Positions 1 through 6,327 of a stretch of DNA of 14,063 bases are shown one piece after another. Position numbers and translations under genes: made by a program. This DNA is from Hadesarchaea archaeon (GTDB lineage Archaea > Hadarchaeota > Hadarchaeia > Hadarchaeales > Hadarchaeaceae): positions 1-14,063 of the forward strand of contig QMWE01000016.1 in the NCBI GenBank assembly GCA_003661465.1, in the 5' to 3' direction. The first letter of the stretch is position 1. Each line of letters begins with the position of its first letter. The notes beneath the pieces were generated by a model, which worked only from the letters and a program-made list of their open reading frames with translations, made no database searches and was not told the DNA's origin.

Positions 1-219
1 AAGATTCAGAAGTCATGGATATTTTTCCATGCGGCACTCCCCCTCTGCCCTCGAGGTAAATGTTTTGACTTCACCAACTGTTGAGCTATCTGGAGAAACT
101 AAAATTTATACCCTTGCTCACATCCTCTAAGGTACTTCTCGCCTCCTGAGCTGAACTCCAAATTCTTTTTCTAACCTTTTTCTTGCAAGTTCTTCTTTTT
201 TCTCCCATTCGATTGACAT
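1..219 (-). pseudogene. Decayed PD-(D/E)XK-like nuclease fragment, runs off the window
   Basis: On the minus strand an ATG at 219 opens a charged helix (MSIEWEKKEELARKRLEKEF, then GVQLRRREVP) and meets TAG. Shifting frame gives TLEDVSKGINF, and shifting again gives LVSPDSSTVGEVKTFTSRAE and then MEKYP followed by TGA. Joined, these read as one protein: a helical N-terminus, then a core resembling the FDLVSPDG..VGEVK(T/Y) pattern of restriction-endonuclease-fold proteins, where the aspartate and the E-V-K would be the catalytic D and E-x-K. At least two frameshifts and a stop mean it is not expressed as an intact protein. The family call rests on motif memory. The rest of the gene lies left of the window, so its full length cannot be judged. 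Confidence 0.5.
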
Positions 220-238
220 CAATCTAAATTATTAAGTC

Positions 239-340
239 CTAAACCGCAGCAAATTCCTCTCCGAGGGTCGGCAAGCAACGGGCTTCGTTCAGTAGGAAGA
301 GTTTGGCATCAGTTTCCGAATCCCAAATTTCAAAACAAAC
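239..340 (-). pseudogene. C-terminal gene remnant abutting tRNA-Trp
   Basis: The minus-strand frame from 340 to the TAG at 239-241 reads about 33 residues (core WDSETDAKLFLLN, then EARCLPTLGEEFAAV). It looks like a genuine protein C-terminus, with no internal stop and plausible composition, but has no ATG, GTG or TTG in frame. Its upstream end coincides with the 3' CCA end of the tRNA at 341, so the rest of the gene has been replaced by the tRNA gene. I do not recognise the family. Its stop lies about 20 nt before the ATG of the nuclease-like pseudogene, so the two were probably once adjacent genes in one operon. It could also be chance open frame. Confidence 0.35.
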
Positions 341-474
341 TGGTGGGGCCGCCAGGATTTGAACCCGGGTTTGCAGGTCTCTTCTAGCCGCTCCAGTGGG
401 TCATCATCCTTTCATCAGCAGACCCACAATAACCACTGGAGCCTGCCGTGCTAGCCAAGCTACACTACGGCCCC
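341..474 (-). tRNA. trnW: tRNA-Trp (anticodon CCA) with a 57-nt intron and encoded CCA
   Basis: Read on the minus strand, GGGGCCG (474-468) pairs with CGGCCCC (351-345). The discriminator is A and CCA is encoded at 343-341. The T arm is CCGGG-TTCAAAT-CCTGG, and the anticodon stem GCAGG/CCTGC encloses the loop CUCCAGA once the intron is removed. The anticodon CCA occupies 439-437. The intron sits between nucleotides 37 and 38, the canonical archaeal site, and the mature tRNA without CCA is 74 nt. A TTTTTAAG-type TATA element about 29 bp upstream (around 501-508 on the plus strand) is the likely promoter. By eye the splice-site fold is only an imperfect bulge-helix-bulge, with a C-A mismatch in the central helix. 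Confidence 0.95.
379..435 (-). ncRNA. tRNA-Trp intron, probable box C/D guide RNA
   Basis: The intron carries a CUGA box (418-415, D'-like) and an AUGAUGA box (407-401, C'-like). A degenerate box C (GUGGUUA) overlaps the 5' splice site and a degenerate box D (CUAGA, 387-383) lies near the 3' splice site. The 9 nt upstream of CUGA (427-419, GUGGGUCUG) can pair with CAGACCUGC, which spans the spliced exon junction (nt 35-43), with two G-U pairs. By the N+5 rule this targets nucleotide 39. CUGGAG (396-391) is complementary to anticodon-loop nt 32-37. Euryarchaeal tRNA-Trp introns are known to guide 2'-O-methylation at 34 and 39. GUGGGUC (427-421) can instead pair with GACCCAC (403-397), folding the guide into an apical stem. 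Confidence 0.6.
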
Positions 475-591
475 ACATTGCATCCATTTTATCCCATAGC
501 TTAAAAACTAAATCGATATCAAAACCGACTCCACTGACGAATTAAGCCGCTGCGTCCGATTCGACCTGAAGTTCGGCCCGCGTCCCGGAAC

Positions 592-617
592 GGACTAGTT
601 TTGGAGAAAACTGGTCT
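592..617 (+). other. 11-bp hairpin with GGAG loop in the sugar-operon leader region
   Basis: Bases 592-602 pair with 607-617 (9 Watson-Crick and 2 G-U pairs) around a GGAG tetraloop. It sits in the 244-bp stretch between tRNA-Trp and the UDP-sugar dehydrogenase, which otherwise holds no coding frame I can support. No T-run follows on the plus strand, so it is not an obvious terminator. The AAAACTxGTCC side could equally be read from the minus strand. It may be leader structure if transcription starts at an upstream TATA-like site (about 500-509), or a remnant. Confidence 0.35.
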
Positions 618-665
618 TGCTGGCTTCCAATTTCCATAAACGTCAAAAAACTGGGATAATCGGAG

Positions 666-675
666 GTTTAAAAGG
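666..675 (+). promoter_or_regulatory. Archaeal TATA box for the dehydrogenase/GT2 operon
   Basis: GTTTAAAAGG preceded by purine-rich CGGAG resembles a BRE plus TATA box. A transcript would start near 695-700, leaving a leader of about 20-25 nt with a GGGGGA Shine-Dalgarno-like run at 708-713 just before the dehydrogenase coding region. Confidence 0.5.
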
Positions 676-718
676 ATATTATCATAATTAGTAGTTAGTA
701 AAAAACTGGGGGATCCAT

Positions 719-1534
719 ACGGCGGAGCGCGAAAAAGTCTGTATTGTTGGATTAGGAGAGATAGGTTTCAATGCCGGGAAATATTTCTCGGAGAACGGGG
801 CTGAAACCATAGGGTACGATATCGACAAAAAAGCCGTGATAAGAGCGAGAGCTGTGATGGATGCCACCGATGTATGGGAGGAGATACCGCACGGAGAGAT
901 CTCAGCCTACGTGGTCTGTGTGTCGACCAGCATAAAAGACGACAAACCAGATATGTCGAACATATTCGATGCATGTAGAAAGATATCACTCGTAGCAAAA
1001 AACCGTCCCGTGGTGTCCGTGACAAGTACTGTGTCACTTGGAACACACAGAAAGCTATCGGAGATTTTCAAAAATTCAGTCAATCTGGTTCACGTCCCTC
1101 ACAGATACTGGAAAGAGGATCCCGTCAATCACGGGGTGAAACAACCAAGGGTAATAGGCGGAATAGATGAACAAGCGTTGAGAAGGGGTATGGAGTTCTA
1201 CAAGAAATTTGGGATACCGGTGACACCCGTGCCGACCATAGAGCTCGCGGAAATGTCCAAGATCGCTGAACAGTCGTATCGTTACATCCAGATAGCCTTT
1301 GCTGAGGAGCTGAAACGCATATGTGACGAAAACGGATTGGATTTTGAAATGCTCAGGAAAGCTTGCAACACGAAATGGAACACCAATATCTTGGAGGCCA
1401 GAGATGGGATCGGAGGAAAATGCCTCCCAAAGGACATCCACTATCTTCTTGATTGCTCAAAGTCTTCACTTCCCCTGATAAAGGGAGCGATGGCCGCAGA
1501 CGAACTATACAAAAGAAAAAGGAGATTGACTTGA
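719..1534 (+). CDS. Short UDP-glucose/GDP-mannose dehydrogenase-family protein lacking the C-terminal domain
   Basis: The family performs NAD-dependent four-electron oxidation of a UDP-sugar to the uronic acid. The coding frame starts with the dinucleotide-binding motif KVCIVGLGEIGF (734 onward) and the strand GYDID. It continues through VCVSTS..DDKPDM, VTSTVSLGT and the central helix KIAEQSYRYIQIAFAEEL, where the usual Asn is Gln, to GIGGKCLPKD carrying the catalytic cysteine. It stops at KRKRRLT just before the UDP-binding C-terminal domain, at about 271 codons against 400-450 in the family. In frame from the last upstream stop (692-694) there is no ATG, GTG or TTG before a GTG at 836, which would delete the Rossmann motif, so the true start is unresolved. 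719 is only the first codon after the SD-like run. The stop overlaps the next gene's TTG. Confidence 0.85.
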   Translation, partial: TAEREKVCIVGLGEIGFNAGKYFSENGAETIGYDIDKKAVIRARAVMDATDVWEEIPHGEISAYVVCVSTSIKDDKPDMSNIFDACRKISLVAKNRPVVSVTSTVSLGTHRKLSEIFKNSVNLVHVPHRYWKEDPVNHGVKQPRVIGGIDEQALRRGMEFYKKFGIPVTPVPTIELAEMSKIAEQSYRYIQIAFAEELKRICDENGLDFEMLRKACNTKWNTNILEARDGIGGKCLPKDIHYLLDCSKSSLPLIKGAMAADELYKRKRRLT

Positions 1535-2760
1535 AGGACTTTGTCCTGACGAAAAAAAAGCTGGGTATGGGGTTTCTGCTAACGTTTCTCATCTCCGTGA
1601 TAATTTGGAAAATAGCATGGACACCAAATCCACTTGTGCTTCTTTATTCCATTTTCGTGACGCTTTTCTTGGGAGCCACCATCGCGCTAGCTCTCGGGTA
1701 TCAACACGTTTCTCCCAACCTTAAGTTCACCCCCTCCGTATCGATCGTGGTTCCCGTATACAACGAGAACTGGAGAACCCTGAAAAAGGTGATATCGTCG
1801 GCCTTGAAGACGAGGTACCCGGGAAAAAAGGAGGTAATAGTGGTAGACGACGGTAGCACCAACGGTATTTCTGAAAAACTCAAGAAAATGAAGGGCATCA
1901 AGTCGATAATTTTCCAGAAAAACAGGGGGAACAAATTTGCAAGGGCCGAGGGGATAAAAAACGCCAGCGGTGAGATCATCGTATTTATCGATTCGGACAC
2001 CATGCTCCACCGGGACTCCATACTGCACATAGTGGCTCCGTTCAAACACAAATCAGTTGGCGCGGTGAGCGGCCATCTGAGGGTCAAGGACCCGCACAGG
2101 ACCCTGATGACAAAGCTACAGGATGGGTGGTACTACACAAACTTCAGGGTCTTCAGGGGCGCCGAAGATAGAATGAGGTTCGTGAGCTGTTGTCCCGGAG
2201 CTTTCAGCGCGTATCGCAAGAGCGTGATAACGCCCGCGGTCATGAAGGAGTGGCTGTATGGAAAATTCCTAGGGCTGGAAGTGACGGCCGGGGTGGACAG
2301 AGCCCTCACAAATTTGGTCCTTCGGACCCACGACGTGGTATATCAATCCTCAGCGATCGCGTACACGGTGGTTCCGTCCAACTGGAAAAAATTTATCAAA
2401 CAGCAGATAAGGTGGACCAAGAGCTGGATAAGAGAAACACTGTATCTGTCCACGTTCGCATTCAAAAAAGGAACTCGAAGCCTCTTTTTCTACGCCTCAG
2501 CATCCCTGCATCTCATGAACTACGGATTTCTGTTCTTCAGTTTATTCATCTTGCCGTTCCTCACCGGGCTTCCGTTCTACCCAGTATTTTATCTGACCGG
2601 GACGATGTTAGCAGGAGGTGTTTATGCCCTGTTCTGCAGGAAGGAAACCAGACTGTGGAAGTGGAGAGCTGTCTTTCCCGCACTCTACGCGCTGATCATC
2701 CTGCCAATTTTCATTTTTAGCTTGTTGACGCTGAAAGATGCCAGCTGGGGGACAAGGTGA
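1531..2760 (+). CDS. Membrane GT2 polysaccharide synthase, hyaluronan/chitin synthase (HasA/NodC) type
   Basis: Predicted processive glycosyltransferase that polymerises a UDP-sugar and exports the chain across the membrane. I choose TTG 1531 because it overlaps the upstream TGA as TTGA and has GGAG 6 nt before it; the open frame extends further left into the dehydrogenase gene. The product is 409 aa. Two N-terminal membrane segments (about residues 14-55) are followed by a GT-A domain with VVDDGS, the metal-binding IDSD, GVDRALTN (family form usually GDDR.LTN, first Asp here Val), and QQIRW, the acceptor/processivity motif. Three or so C-terminal membrane segments follow, and the protein ends in WGTR, a C-terminal signature of class I hyaluronan synthases. 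Which polymer it makes cannot be told from sequence; chitin- or cellulose-like products are alternatives. Confidence 0.88.
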   Translation: MKDFVLTKKKLGMGFLLTFLISVIIWKIAWTPNPLVLLYSIFVTLFLGATIALALGYQHVSPNLKFTPSVSIVVPVYNENWRTLKKVISSALKTRYPGKKEVIVVDDGSTNGISEKLKKMKGIKSIIFQKNRGNKFARAEGIKNASGEIIVFIDSDTMLHRDSILHIVAPFKHKSVGAVSGHLRVKDPHRTLMTKLQDGWYYTNFRVFRGAEDRMRFVSCCPGAFSAYRKSVITPAVMKEWLYGKFLGLEVTAGVDRALTNLVLRTHDVVYQSSAIAYTVVPSNWKKFIKQQIRWTKSWIRETLYLSTFAFKKGTRSLFFYASASLHLMNYGFLFFSLFILPFLTGLPFYPVFYLTGTMLAGGVYALFCRKETRLWKWRAVFPALYALIILPIFIFSLLTLKDASWGTR

Positions 2761-2837
2761 ACCATTTTCACTCACTGAAGCCTGTAAAAAATCGATGAGT
2801 CAAAAACTAAATTTCTGGAAAATAAAAAAATGTAGAT

Positions 2838-3395
2838 ATGATGAAAACGGTCGGTATCGATCTGGCAGGACTTTGTACCAATCCAAGTGGTTTTGCCGTC
2901 CTCTCAAATCGAAGGATCCAAACGCAGCTAGTTTATCCAAATGAAGAGATAATCGAGCTGTGCCTCCAGAATCGTCCTGAAGTAGTCGCTGTAGATGCAC
3001 CTCTCAGCCGGCCAAAATGTGGAAATTTGAGAAAAGCTGACCGGGTTCTCATAAGTCGTGGATACCGTGTACTTCCTCCTCTTTTTGGTGGTATGAGATC
3101 ACTCACTGAAAGAGGAGAATTCCTGATAAAAAAACTTCGGGAGGAAAGAATTGACGTGATAGAAGTCCATCCCACCACTTCTGGAAAAATACTTTTCGAC
3201 ACACCAAACCGCAAGGGGTGGATCGGAGGACTTGAAAAGCTGGGTTTTCGACTTAAAGAAAAAAGCGAGCACGAAGTAGATGCCTCCATGGCCGCGTTCA
3301 CGGCGGCACTATATTTGATGGGAAAAACGGAAAAAGTTGGAAACACGGAGGAGGGGGAGATTATCATTCCCCTGCCAAAAGCTGTCTCACCATAA
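2838..3395 (+). CDS. DUF429 family protein, predicted RNase H-fold nuclease
   Basis: The 185-aa product begins KTVGIDLAG with a following SGFAVL, the first acidic strand of an RNase H-like fold. VVAVDAPLS is the second acidic motif, then come R.ADR...SRGYRVLPPLFGGMRSLTERG and VIEVHP, with a C-terminal EHEVDASMAAFTA helix containing a further acidic pair. This order matches DUF429 (COG2410-like), whose biochemical role is not established. Two ATGs in a row (2838 and 2841) mark the start. No Shine-Dalgarno is visible, and a CTAAATTT element (about 2807-2814) lies 28 bp upstream, consistent with a leaderless transcript. The gene is separated from the synthase gene by 77 bp, and its last 32 bp overlap the end of the convergent TFB gene. 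Confidence 0.8.
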   Translation: MMKTVGIDLAGLCTNPSGFAVLSNRRIQTQLVYPNEEIIELCLQNRPEVVAVDAPLSRPKCGNLRKADRVLISRGYRVLPPLFGGMRSLTERGEFLIKKLREERIDVIEVHPTTSGKILFDTPNRKGWIGGLEKLGFRLKEKSEHEVDASMAAFTAALYLMGKTEKVGNTEEGEIIIPLPKAVSP

Positions 3396-4248
3396 CGGCG
3401 TTCTTGGAGAGACTTGAGACCCCCACACCGCACCCACGCGCGATCTTGTCAAGGGTGACTTCTTCTCCGACCGAATTTGCCGCAATGTAAAGTGAAAGTG
3501 CGGCCAAGAAAATTGGTGATTTTGACTGGACGAACCTCCATGGAAGAGACTTGTGGAGACTGTGAGCTCTGTCAACCACCCTTCCACCCAACCGAAGCTG
3601 TGAGGCAAATCTGTCGATATAATCATCAGCCGGGATACGTGGCAACTTTATCTTCAGCTCACGTGTGAGCAACTTTACCATTTTCCGGAATCCACGGAGA
3701 TTGAGCTTTCTCTTGGCAGTTGAACGTCTGCTCACCGCACGGTAGATCTCGCCCTCTGTGCGTGGGAGGCCCCTCGCCCTGCACGTGATGAACAATAACG
3801 CTCCCAGGATCTGATGGAGATCCCTGCCAGCAGTTATCCTTTTCACCCTAGCCTGCCGATACCTGACGCTGGCCTCAATTTTTATACCCTTCGGAATCCC
3901 CAAATCCTCGCACAACTTGTCCAGTTCCAGAAGAGCCTCGCGCAGGCTTCTGTCGTCCCACCCCCTCACGCGAGAACGCTGGTGCCACATGTGCAATCGT
4001 CTTAGCTTGGCACGTAAACTTGGAGGCACACCCCTCGAGATGTCGAACCCGCTTCCAAGACCCAGATCGTGCTGCGTGAGATCCGACGCGGAAATGACGC
4101 CTGTCCTCTCAGTTTTCGTGCTAGAACTACACCCAAAACCCGGCTCGGGTAATCTTTCCATTATGACAAATCCACACTGGGTACATATCCGCTCCCCTCT
4201 GACGTGATCGTAAAGAACGGCAGAACTTCCACACTGAGGGCAGCGCAT
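3364..4248 (-). CDS. tfb: Transcription initiation factor B (TFB/TFIIB family)
   Basis: Archaeal TFB bridges TBP-bound promoter DNA and RNA polymerase. The N-terminus has a zinc ribbon, MRCPQCGS and then ICTQCGFV (two CxxC pairs). A short B-linker/reader segment follows (TERTGVISASDLTQHDLGLG), then two cyclin-like repeats, roughly residues 90-190 (RGWDDRSLREALLELDKLC to GEIYRAV) and 195-290 (RGFRKMVKLLTREL to KNAVMVRQLL). ATG 4248 is preceded at a good distance by GGTGG; an in-frame GTG at 4257 adds three residues. The length, about 294 aa, is normal. The linker is divergent from the usual RTGAP..HD.GLTT form, so this may be a secondary, specialised TFB. It lies just behind the lipid reductase stop (4266), probably in one transcript. 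Confidence 0.9.
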   Translation of the reverse strand: MRCPQCGSSAVLYDHVRGERICTQCGFVIMERLPEPGFGCSSSTKTERTGVISASDLTQHDLGLGSGFDISRGVPPSLRAKLRRLHMWHQRSRVRGWDDRSLREALLELDKLCEDLGIPKGIKIEASVRYRQARVKRITAGRDLHQILGALLFITCRARGLPRTEGEIYRAVSRRSTAKRKLNLRGFRKMVKLLTRELKIKLPRIPADDYIDRFASQLRLGGRVVDRAHSLHKSLPWRFVQSKSPIFLAALSLYIAANSVGEEVTLDKIARGCGVGVSSLSKNAVMVRQLLAGE

Positions 4249-4265
4249 CAGGACCACCCACGCCG

Positions 4266-5459
4266 CTACCGGACGAGCATCCTGAGTTCCTTGGCCATCA
4301 CGGATGCTATGTCCTCATCTTTCAACAGAAGTCTAAGCTGATCTTCGGGGTCGAAACCTGCGAACGCTCTGATGAAAGCACGTTGAAGCTTCGGTTTTTC
4401 TGTTAACATGCGTATCATCGCGTCTATTTTTCGATCTTGGGAGACCCCAAACGAGGCCCTCATAAGTTTTCCTATTCTAAACTCCGTTCCAAATTTGGAT
4501 CTCCACGCGTTTTCATACGCAGATAATCTCTTTCCGGACACGTCACCTTCGGTGATCGCCTCCACGGCGCCTCTGCCGGCCATCTCCCCGCATCTGAGCG
4601 CGTACGATATTCCGTGTCCGGAGAATGGGTAAAGCTGACCGGCGGCGGCTCCCACGGAGATTATTCCATCTGCACACGTACGGTCCAGAGGTCCATCCAA
4701 AAACACCCTACTTCTGGAGGAAGCAACGGGGACGGACCCCGAAAATCTGGGTATGGAGTATCTCCCGAGAAACTCGTCCAGTGCGATATCTGGGTGAATG
4801 CGCTCTCCCCTGATACCAGCCACGGCGAAACCCTTCCCTGCCGGATACGTCCAAGCGTGTCCTCCAGGAGCCAGATAAGACGTGAATACGAGATCGGCAC
4901 TTTTTTCATCCTGGACGTTGGCCATCAGATACTCGCTACTGAACGCCAAAAGTTCTCTCTTCCAGTCTCTGTTCAAGGCCTTCCTGAAGAATAGACCCGA
5001 CCACTCACCACCTAAGCCAGTTGCATCCACGACCACCTCACCCTCTATCTGCTCCGACCATCCGCTAGCCTTTATCCGAACACCGGCCACTTTACCTCCT
5101 TTAAAAATGAGATCCATCACAGGAGCGCTGAGCCAGATATCCGCTCCTTTCTCCGATGCGCCAGCGGCCAGCAATCTGTCGAACTTTTGCCTGTCCACTA
5201 TGACTCCGAAGTCACCCCGTATGGTGAGCTCGTTCCAGGGAGATCGTGCCCTCACCTCACTCAACCGTGCAACCACTGCCCGTTTCAGCTTGGAGTCCAA
5301 GAGATTGGTCGGTACCCAGCTCGCGAAACCTGTACAGCCCCCTACCTGAGCCTGTAGCTCGAGAGCTAGGACCTTGGCGCCCTCAGAAGCTGCCGACTTG
5401 GCTGCGGATAGACCGGCCGGGCCGCATCCCGCAACGATGACGTCGTATTTTTCGGCCAT
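4266..5459 (-). CDS. Geranylgeranyl reductase-family FAD-dependent oxidoreductase
   Basis: The family saturates isoprenoid chains of archaeal membrane lipids at the membrane surface. The product has 397 aa, the usual length. The N-terminal Rossmann motif is DVIVAGCGPAGLSAAKSAA and the adenine-ribose acidic strand is VLALE. VVVDATGLGGEW follows at about residue 170. HAWTYPAGKGFAVAGI corresponds to the family's YxWxFP segment, and ISVGAAAGQLYPFSGHGI to the FAD pyrophosphate motif GDAAG, here with Ala replacing Asp. I choose ATG 5459 because the Rossmann motif follows directly and GGGAAGTGG lies upstream; an in-frame extension to 5519 is unlikely because it runs through the promoter. Substrate specificity is not predictable, and other FAD hydroxylase-like oxidoreductases are possible. 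Confidence 0.82.
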   Translation of the reverse strand: MAEKYDVIVAGCGPAGLSAAKSAASEGAKVLALELQAQVGGCTGFASWVPTNLLDSKLKRAVVARLSEVRARSPWNELTIRGDFGVIVDRQKFDRLLAAGASEKGADIWLSAPVMDLIFKGGKVAGVRIKASGWSEQIEGEVVVDATGLGGEWSGLFFRKALNRDWKRELLAFSSEYLMANVQDEKSADLVFTSYLAPGGHAWTYPAGKGFAVAGIRGERIHPDIALDEFLGRYSIPRFSGSVPVASSRSRVFLDGPLDRTCADGIISVGAAAGQLYPFSGHGISYALRCGEMAGRGAVEAITEGDVSGKRLSAYENAWRSKFGTEFRIGKLMRASFGVSQDRKIDAMIRMLTEKPKLQRAFIRAFAGFDPEDQLRLLLKDEDIASVMAKELRMLVR

Positions 5460-5483
5460 GTTACCACTTCCCTTTAAGCCACT

Positions 5484-5495
5484 TTGATTTATAAA
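5484..5495 (-). promoter_or_regulatory. TATA box for the lipid reductase-TFB operon
   Basis: On the minus strand GTTTATAAATC lies about 30 bp upstream of ATG 5459. This gives a start site close to 5465 and an almost leaderless mRNA. It sits in the 101-bp divergent spacer shared with the MinD-like gene. Confidence 0.6.
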
Positions 5496-5520
5496 CGGGA
5501 GAAATTGGTCCTTCACCACG

Positions 5521-5531
5521 ATATTTTAGTA
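5521..5531 (+). promoter_or_regulatory. TATA box for the MinD-like gene
   Basis: ATATTTTAGTA lies about 35 bp before ATG 5561, predicting initiation near 5553 and a leader under 10 nt. Only a weak SD-like AGGGA precedes the start, which fits a short-leader transcript. Confidence 0.45.
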
Positions 5532-5560
5532 GATTAAGAATAGAGTTCAAGGGAATCAAA

Positions 5561-6271
5561 ATGCGGCTGATCGCTATCGCCTCTGGTAAAGGAGGTGTGG
5601 GACGTACAACCATAGCTGCGAATCTCGGGATCGCCCTCGCAGAACTCGGCAAATCCACCATAATCGTGGATGCGGGCTTGACCACTCCCGACCTCGCGCT
5701 TTTGTTTAAGCTGGAAAAATCCGTATACACGATAAACGACGCTCTGGCGGGGGAGATCTCCATATCCGAAGTACTGTATACCGGACCTAAGGGAGTCAAA
5801 ATAGCCCCGGCTGCTGTCAGCTTAGATCAAATGAGAAGGGCCAAGCCCGAGTACCTGGCTGGACTCATGCGAACCGTTCCAGAAGGAACCGACTTCGTGA
5901 TCATAGATACACCCAGCGGACTGAGAAGGGAGACCATTGCGGCTCTTCGAGCCTCCCGGGAAGTCCTGCTGATAACGATCCCGGATATGGTCTCCGTTTC
6001 CGACTGCATGAAGACTCGCCTCATATCCGAATTTCTTGGTCTCTCTCCGATCGGCATGGTGCTGAACCGCGTGCGCGGGGAAGAATTTGAGATCAGCGCA
6101 AAGGAAATAGAGTCCATCCTGAACGTCCCCGTTATAGGCCTGATCCCGGAGGACGAGGACGCGAACCGAGCTTTGAACAAGGGGATACCTCTGATAATAC
6201 TCGAACCCAAGTCGCGCGCAGCAAGGGCCATCGGAGCACTGGCGGAGAGGCTGGTCAAGACCAAAAAGTGA
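5561..6271 (+). CDS. minD: MinD/ParA-type P-loop ATPase
   Basis: A 236-aa member of the SIMIBI MinD/ParA group, which positions proteins or DNA by nucleotide-dependent dimerisation. The deviant Walker A is SGKGGVGRTT: the dimer-signature lysine is kept but the second, phosphate-binding lysine is Arg. Switch I-like IIVDAGLTTPDLALLF, Walker B FVIIDTPSGL, and the specificity segment ITIPDMVSVSDCMKTRLI followed by MVLNRV are all in place. The C-terminus (RAIGALAERLVKTKK) is a basic amphipathic helix that could touch membrane, as in MinD. Archaea often carry several paralogues, so the symbol is a family label. It is transcribed divergently from the lipid reductase, and the next gene starts 165 bp downstream. 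Confidence 0.87.
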   Translation: MRLIAIASGKGGVGRTTIAANLGIALAELGKSTIIVDAGLTTPDLALLFKLEKSVYTINDALAGEISISEVLYTGPKGVKIAPAAVSLDQMRRAKPEYLAGLMRTVPEGTDFVIIDTPSGLRRETIAALRASREVLLITIPDMVSVSDCMKTRLISEFLGLSPIGMVLNRVRGEEFEISAKEIESILNVPVIGLIPEDEDANRALNKGIPLIILEPKSRAARAIGALAERLVKTKK

Positions 6272-6327
6272 GAATCCCGATCTTCATCCAAAAGAGGATC
6301 ACAGGTATGAGGTAAAAAATCATGAAA

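Noticed and set aside
836..836. GTG 836 as the dehydrogenase start
   Set aside because: It would remove the conserved NAD-binding motif KVCIVGLGEIGF and the following acidic strand, which are clearly coding just upstream in the same frame.
1453..1530. N-terminal extension of the GT2 to 1453
   Set aside because: It lies wholly inside the dehydrogenase coding frame and is polar and unlike the family. TTG 1531 has an SD and a 4-bp stop overlap.
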